From the NCBI GenBank assembly GCA_036426205.1, contig CM071570.1:141352563-141416562 (forward strand): a stretch of 64,000 bases of DNA. The letters run 5' to 3'. Shown here piece after piece: positions 11,412 through 23,359 of this stretch. The translations under genes were made by a program, and so were the position numbers. Under the pieces are notes generated by a model. That model worked only from the letters and a program-made list of their open reading frames with translations, searched no databases and was not told the DNA's origin. The first letter of the stretch is position 1. The number at the start of each line of letters is the position of its first letter. This DNA comes from Ascaphus truei (Eukaryota > Chordata > Amphibia > Anura > Ascaphidae).

Positions 11412-12350
11412 ATCTTATGACTGGGACGGATGCACACCACGGAGCAGGGTCCACCCCCAACAAGCAACACACCGGAGGTTGAGCCGGTAGTGTAAGTATA
11501 CACTTTGTACGCAGGATTTCTGAAGTGTGGAGGATACGTGGAGACATGGGAGAATTTGGAAGCCCGCCCAGAGAGGGACCGCCGGATGGAGTAGAAGCTC
11601 ACCGGACAGGTTAGAAGGCTTTTTCCCTGATATGTTGGAGCACGCTACCACACAATTTCTTTATTCATAAGTGTTGGGACACATTAGATATTTAAGACTG
11701 ATTATTAAATCCAAGGGGACTGGAACCCTGCTCATATCATGCTATTGATTTCTTCACAGCACCACTGAAAGTATTAGGAGCACCCAATTAGGGAGTTTCC
11801 CTTACCTACCTTGCAGGTATATAATATGCTTTCTACCCAAATTTAGTAGGAGGATTCCAGTATGTTGCCTGCTCCTAAGGGAGTGAGGCAGTGTTCTGCC
11901 TTATCTCATCAGGGGGTAAGGGGGTGGCAACTAGCAGCAGGGCCCACAAGCTGTTTGGGGGCTTAGTCAGGGAAAATGACCATGCAAAAGGGAAGTGTTC
12001 CATGACTGCCGGGTGTATAAAATACATCTCTTGCAAGAGAAGGAAGTTATCAGGTCTGACCTGACAATAAATGGTGAACTGTTCCTTGCCTCTGTGTGAA
12101 TTACTGGAAGGGGTTCCTATAGGGACTACTCCCTGCCTCTGGATGATCCCTGCAGGATGGAGGTTCTGTACTGGAGAACCACAAGCCTGTATCGTTGCTA
12201 CACCCACAGCCATCTGCGGAGACTCAGGCTTCCTGGAAGATCAGGTGAGCTACTCAGCACCACGATATCACGTAGCATACAAATCTCCCTTAGGTAGTGT
12301 GTGGGGGGGGGGGGTGGAGGGGGGAGGAGGGAGGAGGGAGAGGTGTTACA
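11412..12350. other. No gene recognised; G-rich run at 12302-12345
   Basis: Short frames overlap on both strands without family resemblance. The stretch 12302-12345 is almost pure G with A/T interruptions, a candidate G-quadruplex or replication slippage site. Confidence 0.5.
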
Positions 12351-12974
12351 CTGGATAATAGTAATTTTGCCCATTACTGTACTGTATGTGTTAGGGGAGG
12401 TTTTTTGGGGGGATACAGGGGGTGGGTTGTTTATTGGTAGGTAGTAGGTATTTTAATGTTTATTGGGGTAGAGGGATTGGGTGAAAGGGGTACTTGGCCA
12501 GGGTGGTTGGTTAGCAGGGGGGGGTGTGGGGGAGATAACCCCTTTCTTACCATAGTGGTTACTACCGCCATGGTAATTAAGGGGTTAACTCCTCCCTTCC
12601 TGGAAGACCTTACCACCCACCCTGGGCCAAGTACCCCCTTCACTCACCCCCTCTGCCCCCAATAAACCAGCTCAGTGCCTTAACCCCTTCATTGCCTTAG
12701 CGGCTAGCCACTAAGGTAATGAAGCTGCTTTAATGGGATTTTTGCTAATAGAGTATTGGAGCGCGTTCATTTAAGCCTCGGGGACCCCCTACTTCCAGAG
12801 ATATAGGCCCCGGTATGGAATTCCGGTATCCCCGTAATGTTTAAATTCTCCCGCACCACGTGACATGGGAGATTTAAATGCACAGAGGATACCGGCACCC
12901 CATACCGGTGCCTATATCTCAGCATTTTTTTCGAAGGATATGATGTCATCTTAAAGGGAGGGTCATCCTTTAAA

Positions 12975-13285
12975 AAAATGGAAGCTGTCACATGGTACTA
13001 CAACCAATAAGATTGGGGGTGTACCATGTGAGGCCTCACATGGTATATCTCTCAATCTGATTGGTTGGAGTAACATTTGATGGCAGCCATATTTTTGATG
13101 ACGTCATCTTAAAGGGAGGGAAGTATAGCCTTATTGATTTGCTGGCTTCCCTCCCTTTTGATAACGTCACATACTTAAAAAAAAAGAATCTGTCACACGG
13201 TACACCAGCCAATCGGATTGGGGTGTACCATTTGACACTCAAATGTGACGTCAAAAGCCTTATATAAGGCCTGTCATTTGAGCTT
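12975..13285 (+). promoter_or_regulatory. CRE/CCAAT/TATA promoter-like block of cassette copy C
   Basis: Repeated CACATGGTA/GTACCATGTG pairs and CCAAT boxes in both orientations alternate with TGACGTCA (about 13099) and TGACGTCA-like sites (about 13165 and 13247). TTATATAAGG lies at about 13260-13269, 20-30 bp before the exon-like block. The order matches copy A at 206-560. Confidence 0.45.
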
Positions 13286-13467
13286 AAGAAGCCGACGGGA
13301 CAACATCCACCCAATTGGATTACAATTAAAGAAGAGGACTGAAGAAATGAAAAAAAAAAGGAAGAAAGAAGAAAAGAACTTACCAGAAGTCCACCGGATT
13401 TTGAGGACCCTTGCATCGAGGATCAAGAGGTTCCTGCTGCAGTCAGAATCAGAGGGTGAAGACAAGG
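13245..13467 (+). other. Exon-like block encoding a lysine-rich, acidic-tailed peptide
   Basis: An open frame runs from 13245 to the putative 5' splice site at 13468 (AAG|GTAAGA). It encodes a basic segment (EEMKKKRKKEEKN at about residues 34-46) and ends SESEGEDK. The reversed copy at 23.87-24.18 kb encodes a comparable LKRRKKKRKNVKNL segment. The second block at 14150-14206 continues with an acidic DEDEEKDKD run and GLHPCRGK. I recognise no domain. Splicing is inferred from the flanking bases; no transcript evidence is available. Confidence 0.35.
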
Positions 13468-14303
13468 TAAGAAAAACATTGATTGTAGGTTATTTTTGTA
13501 TTTTTGGTACTTTTATTGTATTTTTTATTAGCTTGCTCATTGACTGCCAATATGCCCATTTTGGGCTATAGATAAGCACAGTGACAAGCAATGCCTTTTT
13601 GGCAAATGTTGTTTTTTATGTAATTGTTATGTTTTGTACTTTTGTTAATTTGTTTTTATTTAATTGTTTTAAAAAAATGTGGGGGTTGCCCATTTACTGC
13701 AATAGTGGCAAACCATGCCCATATTATATTGGCATTGCATACCACTGTCAATTGGTTTATTGGCATTTTCTTAATTTTATTGCAATGTTATTTATTTTAT
13801 CCAGTGATTGTTTTTTTCTTTATAGCTTGCCCATTAATTGCCATAGAGAAAAACCATGCCCATATTATATCAGCATGATTTAAATGTAAAGTGTTTTATT
13901 TTGTTCCTGTTTTTTGTTTGGATTGCTCATTCATTATCAGTGTGGCCACCCATGCTATATTGGGGGCATAGTTTACCACTGTACCAATCAATGGGTAGTG
14001 GGTAGTTTCCCTGGGGAGGGAGGTCAGGCTGCCCGGTGAGTAGCGGGGGAGTGGGTTTGACCCCTTAATTACTATAGCGGTTACTAACAGATACGGTGAT
14101 TAAGGGGTTAGTGGCCAGTAGTTTTTTTAATGTAATGTTGCTGTCAACAGAGGACGGTGATGAGGACGAGGAGAAAGACAAAGACGGCCTTCATCCTTGC
14201 AGGGGTAAGTCAAACTTTAATTTACTTTATGCTTTTATTTTTAATGGGCAAATGCACTATTATACATATCTGGATAATAGTAATTTTGCCCATTACTGTA
14301 CTG

Positions 14304-14674
14304 CTGCGGCCAGCTTCAATCTTACAAATGCCCGTAATTTTCCGGGGCTTTTTTTGACTGGCGCCGAACTTGGCCACGCTCAGCCGCATCTTCCCCTCCC
14401 CTCGCGACCCCCTGGCTGCTTGGCTGCTCCGCCTCTGCTTCGGCAGTATCGCGCGTCCTCCCCTCCCCTCGCGACCCCCTGACTGCCTCTGCTTCGCCTC
14501 TTCCCGCATCTCCCCTCCATTCCCCTGTCCCGTTACAGGGGATGCCAGTGGAACGTGTGACTGGCTCCACAGAGACGCGCGTCACGCGTCACCAGGCGCG
14601 TGTCACCAGCTGCGTCTGCCCGGAGTCTGCCTGCACATTACGGTGGCGGCCGCAGAAGACTCAGCTCGGCCGCC
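14304..14674. mobile_element. 371-bp GC-rich insertion with ACTG target duplication
   Basis: ACTG at 14300-14303 is repeated at 14675-14678. Removing 14304-14678 restores the cassette-family sequence TACTG-TATGTGTTAGGGG seen uninterrupted at 12.38 kb. The insert begins CTGCGGCC and ends GGCCGCC, is pyrimidine-rich and GC-rich, and encodes nothing recognisable. It is a short non-autonomous insertion of unknown class. Confidence 0.7.
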
Positions 14675-14744
14675 ACTGTATGTGTTAGGGGAAGTTGTTG
14701 GGGGCACAGGGGCTGGGTGGGTTGTGTATTGATAGTATGTTTGT

Positions 14745-16795
14745 GTGTCTTTATTTACAGCATATAACAGTATATAGCATATATTTACAGTATATAAATG
14801 TACTTAGCGCTTCACAGTAGTAATACACATGACAATCATATAAATAACAAATAATACAAATAACAGATCATGGGAATAAGTGCTTCAGACATAAAAGTAA
14901 AAAAAGTAACATTTAGGAAGAGGAGTCCCTGCTCCGAAGAGATTTCAATCTAATTTGTGGGTAGGAAGAACGTACAGAGACAGTAGGAGAGCATTCTGGT
15001 GCAAGTGTGCCTGCAGGGGCCAATCTTTATGTATAATGTTTATAGTATTAGCCACGGTGCTACTCATATGCTTCTTTAAGCATGTGTGTCTTAAGGTGAG
15101 TCTTAGAGGTGGATAGAGAGGGTGCTAGCTAGGTAATGATGGGAAGGGCATTCCAGAGGTGTGGGGCAGCCAGTGAGAAAGGTTTAAGGGGGGAGAGGGC
15201 TTCAGATACCAATGGGATAGAAAGACGACATTCTTGAGCAGAACGCAAGCGTCGGGAGGGTGCATAGCGAGAAATTAGGGCTCAGATGTAAGGAGGGGCA
15301 AAAGAATGTAAAGCTTTAAAAGTGAGGAGGAGAATTGAGTGCGAGATGTGTGATTTGATGGGAAGCCAGGAGAGGGATTTCAGCAGGGGAGATGCTGAGA
15401 CAGATTTAGGAAAGAGTACAGTGATTCTGGCAGCAGCGTTTAGGATAGATTCTAGGGGAGACAGGTAAGAAGTAGGAAGGCCGGACAGCAGGAGGTTACA
15501 GTAATCAAGGCGGGAGAGAATGAGGGCCTGTGTCAGAGTTTCAGCAGTCGAACAACAGAGAAAAGGGCATCTCTTTGTAATATTGTGGAGGAAAAAGCGA
15601 CAGGTTTTAGACGTTTTGAATGTGAGAGGAGAATGTGAGAGAGGAGTCGAGTGTGACCCCTACACAGCGTGCTTGGGCTGCTGGCTGAATGATAGTACTT
15701 CCAACAGTAACGTGGATGGAGGTAGTAGGGCCAGGTGTGGGAGGAAGTATGAGGAGCTCTCTTTTTGCCATGTTAAGTTTAAGTCGGTGGAGGGCCATCC
15801 AGGATGATATCGCAGAGAGACGTTCAGAAACTTAACGTCTGTACAGCAGGTGTAAGGTCAAGGGTTGAAAAGTAAATTTGTGTGCCATTAGCATAGAGGT
15901 GATATTTAAACCCAAGAGATGTGATTAGGTCACCTAGAGAGAGTGTGTAAAGAGAAAAGAGTAGAGGTCTCTGGACAGAGCCCTTGGGTACCCCTGCAGA
16001 GAGATCGATAGAGGAGGAGGTGTTTGCTGAAGAGACACTGAAAGTACGATGGGGGTGATAAGAGGAGATCCAGGATAGAGCTTTGTTACGAATACCAAGA
16101 GTATGGAGAATGTGAAGGAGAAGAGGGTGGTCCAAAATATCAAATTCTGCAGAGAGATCGAGTAATATGAGCAGAGTGTAATGATCTCTGTCTTTGGCAG
16201 CATGGAGGTCATCAGTTATTTTAGAGAGGGCTGTTTCAGTCGAGTGGGCAGTGCGGATGCCAGATTGTAGAGGGTCTAGGAGAGAATAGGTGTTGAGAAA
16301 ACAGAGCAAGCGAGAGAATACACGACATTAAAGGAGTTTAGAGACAAAAGGCAGGAGGGAGACAGGTCGATAGTTAGAAAGACAGGTATGGTCAAGATTG
16401 CAGTTTTTGGATAATGGTATAACTGTTGCATGTTTGAAGGAGAAGGGAAAGGTACCAGAGTGGGAGGAGTTAAAAATGTGTGTGAGCGTAAGGCTTATAG
16501 TAGGAGCAAGAGGTTTTAGGAGATGGGAGGGAATGGGGTCAAGAGGGATAGGGGTAGAGGGAGAAGAGGAGATATGCAGTGACACATCCTCCTCTGAGAC
16601 AGCGGACAAAGAGTCAAGGAAGGCAGGAGAAGAGTTAGGAAGCTGTGTAGGATGGGAGGAGGAAACAGAGGGGATGTTCTGACGTATGGATTCCACCTTT
16701 TCCTTAAAATAGTCAGCAAAGTCCTGAGGTGAGATGGCGGAAGAAGAAGAGGCAGCTGAGGTTGATCTGAGTAGAGAAGCTGGTCGCATAAATTA
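14745..16795 (-). pseudogene. L2-type LINE, 3' half of ORF2, decayed
   Basis: Minus-strand frames in order: 16789-16328 has FADYFKEKVESIRQ and SNYRPVSLLPFVSKLL; 16309-15824 has the reverse transcriptase core with [33 protein letters not shown] and a YANGTQIY motif where active L2 elements have YADDTQ; translatable remnants of the C-terminal LINE region (PLLKSLSWLPI, LWNALPI) continue to about 15100 with stops. The 3' end near 14745 is AT-rich. It lacks endonuclease and ORF1, as 5'-truncated LINE copies do. Loss of the second catalytic Asp and several frame breaks make it inactive. Confidence 0.85.
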
Positions 16796-16799
16796 CGTC

Positions 16800-18780
16800 A
16801 AGGGGGCGGGACCAATGCTCGTGATCGGAGCGCGTCCTGCACCTAAACTAACTCCCTCACAGAGAGCTAGCATGAAGTACTATACCTCTAACTAATTTAC
16901 ACGAGCAGAGACTGTGTGTTTACTGAGCAACGGAGCATTAGGGAAAAAAGGGGGAAAGTTTGCGCCAATAAAAGAATTTTGCCTACTGTTCAATTTGTGG
17001 TTCCAGTCCTTTCCACAGAGTGATTTCGCTGCCTGAGTCTTTCAGAGGTTATTCACCAACCTCTGTGTGGATTTAAGTAGAAAAAAGGGTGAAATGTCCT
17101 CGGGCGCGTCACTCTGCTTGCGGCTCCACGGCGTGTATTATATGCAAGGCAAAGGAGAGAGAGAAGGGCCACAGTGAAAAAAGACAGCTCAAAGTTTTGC
17201 ACACTTTTTCATCAGGGTAGAGAGAAGGGAGGGGGGGGGTTGGGAGGGGTGAGAGATGAAGACAAGGGATGACTGATATTAAATCACACTTGTTGACTGG
17301 GGACACACTCACATTAAAAATTCTCAAAGCTTGATTTGATGTCTCCTCCTCTTTTTGTAGTTGGTGTCTTGAACAGATGTCTTCTCTTCTATATGCAGTT
17401 AGATGGATTGAGGCCGAGGAAATGCCTCCTAATATCTTCCTTAGTAAAAGAATAAAAGGGAAAAATAGTGCAATAAAGCGACCGATCAATTTGAGCATAG
17501 GAAGGAGATGCCGCCAGGCTCCACAGCTTGTCCCTTTCTGGGCTGTGGTGTCCCGTCTCGGCTGGTTCCCGCTTGGCAGATGTATGCTGTCTGTGGCTTG
17601 GGTTGCAGGTGGCCGCAGTGCGGATGTCCAGAGCCCGTGCACAGGCTATGTCCTCCTCCTCCGGCCGCCTATCTTCTCCGTGCAGACAATTCCAGGCTTC
17701 CCTGCTCCGCTGTGCATGCGCATGCGCAGACGGTGAGACGCTGGGCCAGGGAAATCAGAACTCCTCGCTATGGTGGCTTGTAGAGACCAAAAAACGTCAG
17801 ACGCGTTTCGCCAATGCTTCCTCAGTGACGAGCATTAGCCTATGTATGCACAGCCACTGTGTATTACCACGATCTCTGCCTGTTTTTATGCGACCAGCTT
17901 CTCACGTTTTTATGGTTCTGAGTGTATGTAGACACTACTTGTGTACTACGATTTTTATTTTTTCCACCCATTGGATCAACGGTATTTTTTTGTTGCAGAT
18001 GCACCCTCTATGACATCTGCAACAAGGTAGTAGTTAGTGAGTATGTGTGAGTGCTCTTAACATTGCTGCAGTACTTAGACTTTGCAGCAGTACACAGGCA
18101 ACACAGCAGCAATCTGCTGATCAGACCCACCCTAATTATTGGGGATTATGGTTTGTCCCAGTGAGAACACAGAGGGTTAAACACTCACCTGACGTGCCCA
18201 TTTGTGCATACTGCAGAAATATATATTTGGTGTACTTACCTGCGCACACTGTGTGACCGATATATATTATAACATCCACGACCACGTTGAGCTCCTAACT
18301 TGAATGGTCTACCCCTGTGTGAGCACAGAAGCAGGTATACTTACCTGCCATACTCCTCCGTGTATACTATATGTACACCCACCTGGTATACCTATGTGCG
18401 TATACCGTGTGACTGAGACTATTATCATACTCACCACTACCCAGTACCTGTGTATATATATAGCCACCAGTGGCTGTGCCTGTGTTTGAACACTATTCTC
18501 ACAGATTCCAATGGGGTTCTGATACCACCTAGCTGTACCCTGCACATATCATCAGGGGTATTAGCCCACACTCCATACGTGAGACCTGGTATATATATTT
18601 TACTTTCGCTGCACTTTTTTGGCTCATATGAGTCTCACTCATTTTGGTATTTAGCGTCCGTATTTTAACATTGAGTTAAGACTCTAATAAAGTTTTTTAA
18701 CGTGCACATTTCACTCATCATTGCACATAACCTTATTCCTGTCCCCTGTATATTGTGCATCTGTTGAGTGCTCTCCATTG
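16800..18780. other. Repeat-like interval; only a hammerhead motif identified
   Basis: Overlapping frames at 17.1-18.0 kb on both strands show no domain. Motifs such as GTGTGAGCACAG/ACTTACCTGC recur between 18.18 and 18.42 kb as degenerate sub-repeats. GCGCATGCGCAG-type sequence (NRF1-like) lies at about 17716-17728. Confidence 0.4.
17795..17830 (-). ncRNA. Hammerhead ribozyme, complete conserved core (type I, short stem III)
   Basis: Minus strand, in order: stem I strand CGTCA (17830-17826), CTGAGGA (17825-17819), stem II AGCATTGGC (17818-17810; GC/GC pairs), GAAA (17809-17806), C-GC-GTC (17805-17800) giving a minimal stem III and the GUC cleavage triplet, then TGACG (17799-17795) pairing exactly with CGTCA. 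All invariant core nucleotides are present. Such short-stem-III hammerheads are known from Penelope-like elements, schistosome satellites and retrozymes, where cleavage is favoured in dimers. Confidence 0.75.
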
Positions 18781-19640
18781 GGGTAATATTAAAATTAAGA
18801 GAGATATTAATATCTGGCCCTTAGTAGCTGGTAGATCTCAAGTGTTTAGACTTATCAGGTGGGGCTAAATCCCACGAACACACATATGTAACTTTTAGCA
18901 TGTTCGGCCAAGGACATCTCATAATATTCTTATATTTAATAAGGTCACTAATCCTGATGTCCTCCTTGGGTAGCCCCACCCTTGCCCCCATCAATAAAAC
19001 CTTTGAAGCAGGGAGGACATTTGTCACCTGGGTTCAGATTACTCTGGCAGGATACCTTTTGCTGTAAGGTGTGAGTTATAATGCTCACCCCCACTCTAGT
19101 TTCCTGCAAACAGGTATTAACATACTGTACACTAAAAAACCCTTCTGCTTTTCACATTCAACTTCAATTAAGCCTTTTAAAGTCTAGATTTCCTGAAAAG
19201 ACACAATACAGTGGTATTTTCTTAAACTGTAGCTTATTAACCCCTTAAGCCCCAGTGTGTGTGGTGCAGACACTGATTAACAATACAACATGGGGGAACA
19301 GGGGAATATACATTTAGACGGCTGAAAAATGGAGCATGAAAAGGCAGGAAAAAGGGAACAACTGGCTATAATCGCTACTTTACCATTAACCCTTTCCCTC
19401 CCGCAGCAACCCTAGGGTATGTGTGAGTGCCAACACCAGGATAACACAATACAGTTACACAGGGGAATAAGCATTTTCATGTCATAACAAGGGTTGAATC
19501 ACATTTCTGGACCTCAGCCCAGTTAACCCCTGGTCTCCGTGGCGAGGTTAGAGGGTGGCCAATTGGGGGTGAACCCCTGTACTCCCGGGCCAAATCCTCC
19601 CCATCGTCACAATCCTTACAACTCGATTTAAAAGCTGCAG
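18780..19640. other. No recognised feature
   Basis: AT-rich DNA with the recurrent AACCCCTTAAG motif at about 19237. Nothing else can be supported until L1 ORF1-like sequence begins. Confidence 0.5.
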
Positions 19641-19649
19641 CAACAGAGA

Positions 19650-20280
19650 TAAAGTAGGAAATAAATGGACTGTCCCAGAGGACCACAGCTCTGGAAACGA
19701 AGCTAGAAGAGGCATTACAGTTATAAACAGTGGCAGATGATGAGATCCTGCGCTTGTGTCAGGAGATTAATTTCCTCAAAGATGGCCTTGAGGATCAAGA
19801 AAATCAGGACCGGAGGCAGAATTTCAGGATTTGTAAAATCCCACAATTAGTCCTCCCTGACCTCCCCGACATCTTCCGGCCCTACTTAATAAATCTTTCA
19901 ACAATATTTGTGATGACTTTGAGGAAAATTACCTTGAAATCAACTGGGCCCATCGGGCATTGGGCCCTAGGTCAGACGACCCAAAATTTAGGTGAGACGT
20001 CATTGTGCGGCTCCAAAGTTATTCCGCTAAAGAAAGAATCATTGGAGCCTGCAGGGAGAAGGATGTTATCCATAACAAGAATGAACCTCTGCAAATATTT
20101 AATGATTTATCTAAGGTAACCATCGAAAGACGTTGTGAACTTAGGCCGGTTAACCTCCCCCTTAGGGAAAACGAGGTATGATATAAATGGGCGTCCCGTT
20201 TAGACTCTTCATCATTAAAAATGGTAAGCATCTCTTCTTAATTCATCCAGAGGAGATGGACCAATTTATCCTTTTCCTCT
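19650..20280 (+). pseudogene. L1-type LINE ORF1 remnant
   Basis: Several frames together show the L1 ORF1 (RNA-binding chaperone) order: a coiled-coil-like ALQL/ILRLCQEINFLKDGLEDQENQDRRQNFRI-type segment split here into parts, then the RRM-like region and a C-terminal part with LQIFNDLSK, TIERRCELRPV and a HPEEMDQF-like end at about 20244-20270. Frameshifts and stops interrupt it (the longest frame is 19730-20119). A CT-rich tract follows at 20280-20420, then ORF2. Confidence 0.7.
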
Positions 20281-20940
20281 TTCCTCCCCTCCCCTCTCTG
20301 TCCCTTTAACCCTTCTCCCCTTCCCCTCCCCTGCCCCCTCTGTCCCTTACCCCCTCCCCCTCTTACACCCAACACCAATATAAACATTAATACACTTCCC
20401 CCCTTCCCCCTCTCTTGTTAGAAACACAAAAGGTCTAAAGAAGCAATTGTTATGGAGAAATTGACCTCACACTAATACTGGACTTATGTTTATATTTATC
20501 TTTGTTTGGAGAATTAATATGTTTCCGTCTAGCAGTGAGAATTACTAGTTAAAATATAGGGGGAATGTTTATTGAGCAACTTTGAGGGTCCCTGTGCCCT
20601 TCCTTTTGCTGTCCACGAAATTCCGGGACCGGGGTTGTCTCCAAAGGGCCTTATGCCCTACCCACCAGTTACTAGGATAACTGGTCTTCCTAATTTAGAG
20701 CCTATTCTTTCCCTCTTTCTCTCTTCTTTCTGCTGCTCTGTTCCCAGCAGGTACTCTCCCCTCCCTCACTTTCTTTCTCCCCTTCCCCCCCTCCTCAAGC
20801 CTGGCCCATCAGAGTCGACTCAAACATGGAGGTTCCCCATGAAGTGGGAACAAGAGACCTAGATTAATAACTAGCAAAGTATAGGGGCCGCTCCAGTGGG
20901 AAAGGAGACGCCTTAATATTTTATTCTACCTTTAAGAACA

Positions 20941-21800
20941 ATGGCTAACCCCCCTTCTATAAAAATGATATCTCTAAATGTGAAGGGGCTTCAGACCAGA
21001 AAGAAAAGGAGGCGGGCCCTCCAAGAACTTGAAAGATCAGGTGGTGATATAGTATTCCTCTAGGAGACTAATTTCAGTGCTATGGACCTCCCTAATACAT
21101 TCAGAAGTGTTTTCCCGTCAGCATTATATTCTTCATTCAGCAGCAAGAAACGAGGGGTAGTGATTCTATTCCGGCAGGGGATTCCCTTCAGCGCAGAAAA
21201 AATAGTCACCGACCAGAGGGTAGATTTAATTGTAAGGGGAGATTTTAACATGGTTTCTAATCCCAAAGTAGATAGATCCTCGCATCCCACGTCCAAAAAA
21301 CGGCAACATTTTTTAGAGGTATAATAAAGGACTTTTTGTTGGTGGACGTATGGATGGTACAACATCAGGGCCAAAGGGATTATATGTTTTATTCTCCCCC
21401 TCACCAAATCTACTCAAGAATAGACTATTTTAAGGCTTCCTTAAATTCGGATATTGGACCTATAACCTGGTCAGATCATGCGCCTATTGACCTAACCCTC
21501 ACCCTCCCATTTGTAAAAATGAATTCCTTTCATTGGAGATTAAATGACTCACTACTGAACCACCCTGAAATAGAGAAAAAAAATGAAAGGGGCCTTAAAA
21601 TAATTTTTCAACCTTGATAAAGGCTCAGTCTCATCTCCGGCGATGCTCTGGGAAGCCCATAAGGCTACGATCAGGGGTAATTTTATCTCTATAGCATCCT
21701 ATAGGAAAGAAATCAAATTGAAAACATATAAAGAATTAACTGCTAAAGTTATAAATATGGAACAATTACATAAAAGAAAACTCATAAAAAAAATATATAA
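20941..21800 (+). pseudogene. L1-type LINE ORF2, AP-endonuclease domain, truncated
   Basis: From the ATG at 20941 the frame reads KMISLNVKGLQTRKKR, the typical start of L1/Tx1 ORF2 endonuclease. An in-frame TAG at 21061 follows IVFL (VFLQET expected). Endonuclease motifs persist: RGDFNMV near 21237 and TWSDHAPIDLTL near 21468, the SDH catalytic histidine motif. Frames shift at about 21240, 21325 and 21615. The reverse transcriptase is missing; the sequence gives way at about 21830 to T-rich DNA and the GGGGCCTATTCACTAAAC repeat end at 21891. It is a dead copy. Confidence 0.8.
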
Positions 21801-21888
21801 AGCCCTGGCTTTAGACTTTATGTTGTATTATATATCTTTTTCTCTTGGTTTGGTATTTTGTTTTTATTTTTGGTTTGCATTCTATGGG

Positions 21889-22200
21889 GCCTATTCACTA
21901 AACCTTGATAAGTTCATTGCAACATCGATCGGGTTGGCATGTTCCTAGCATGAAATTTGTGTAAAAATGGTATTTACTAAGAAAAATCAATTTTTTTTAG
22001 CATTTGGTAAAAAAATGCCATACCGCACTTGTTTGTATTTGCTTAACAGGCCAAATGAACTTAACATTCAAATTCACTCCAGCAGTAAGGAAGAGCTGGA
22101 AAGAGAGAAGCTGCATCTCACTGCACAGCTTTTAGCACAGCTCTTACAGGCAAATGCACAGTTTTAATTTTTATTTTAATAACATAGTATTGAAGCAGGG
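21889..22200 (+). repeat. Terminus of GGGGCCTATTCACTAAAC repeat, truncated
   Basis: GGGGCCTATTCACTAAACC at 21893 matches the 9669 terminus. The following AT-rich part diverges quickly and no exon-like block follows. Confidence 0.5.
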
Positions 22201-22218
22201 TGTCATCAGAGCTGATTT

Positions 22219-23350
22219 AAAACCAGAGACATAACATAAAACACAGACAAAGCTCAGTGCACATCCAGAAAAACTTATATACGGTACAGTGCCTAAATAT
22301 ACATGTATAAATAACTAATAAATAAAATGGTCTTTTAGTTTAACATTTTGGCCAAATTGTTGTAAGCCCTTGAGCCAACTACCCGGCAGACCACGTTTCA
22401 AGGGTCCCTAACACTAATATAGATTCTTAATAACCTGTGCATTGCCAGGAAGAATGATTTATAATAAATCTGTCAATATAAGTTGCAAAAGTTCTAAGTC
22501 TGATTGAAGCTTTTATTAACCTGTACATTACCAGGAAAAGCACTCTGTAATAGATTTGTCACAATCACACTGCATGCAGGCAAGTTCCCCTGATAGTTGG
22601 AGATGCCATGGAGTGAGCTTTTAACCATTTAAATGTGGGAGGGAGTGAGCTTCAATTGGATAGGAGGTTGCTACCCTCCAATCAGCCAAGACTAGCTGAA
22701 CAAGAATTATAAAACATACAGAACACCTACAAGCTCATATTGAACCCCCAAAATACCCACAACATATATATAAGCATATAAGTTTCACAGAGGAGTGCTA
22801 CTGAGCATGGCAATATATGTATTTAAAACCAGAGACATAACATAAAACACAGACAAAGCTCAGTGCACATCCAGAAAAACTTATATACGGTACAGTGCCT
22901 AAATATACATGTATAAATAACTAATAAATAAAATGGTCTTTTTGTTTAAAATTTTGGCCAAATTGTTGTAAGCCCTTGAGCCAACTGCACGGCAGACCAC
23001 GTTTCAAGGGTCCCTACACTAATATAGGGGTCCCTACACTAATATAGATTATTAATAACCTGTGCATTGCCAGGAAGAATGATTTATAATAAATCTGTCA
23101 ATATAAGTTGCAAAAGTTCTAAGTCTGATTGAAGCTTTTATTAACCTTTACATTACCAGGAAAAGCACTCTGTAATAGATTTGTCACAATCACACTGCAT
23201 GCAGGCAAGTTCCCCTGATAGTTGGAGATGCCATGGAGGGGAACTTGCCTGCATGCAGTGTGATTGAACCCCCTCTGTGAAACTTATATGCTTATAGATA
23301 TGTTGTGGGTATTTTGGGGGTTCAATATGAGCTTGTAGGTGTTCTGTATG
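22219..23350. repeat. Direct duplication plus inverted arms
   Basis: 22219-22617 recurs at 22825-23238 (offset about 606 bp) with a small internal duplication (GGGTCCCTACACTAATATAG twice near 23010). Around it, 22715-22798 is inverted at about 23270-23350, and the CACTGCATGCAGGCAAGTTCCCC block is inverted at 23237-23268. Together this looks like a transposon-derived foldback structure. No coding capacity. Confidence 0.75.
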
Positions 23351-23359
23351 TCATCAGAG

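Larger units (their letters stand above)
12355..14740 (+). repeat. Cassette-family repeat, copy C (most complete), interrupted by a 371-bp insert
   Basis: It contains the post-exon TGGATAATAGTAATTTTGCC stretch at about 12353, hairpin modules at 12.66-12.93 kb, the CCAAT/CRE/TATA block at 12.97-13.27 kb, an exon-like block to about 13467 before GTAAGA, T-rich spacers, and a second exon-like block at about 14150-14206 before GTAAGT. The stretch TAATTTTGCCCATTACTGTA at 14281-14300 is interrupted after TACTG and resumes at 14679 with TATGTGTTAGGGG, as in the uninterrupted 12.37-12.40 kb version. The 12.35 kb start may belong to a further partial copy. Confidence 0.55.
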
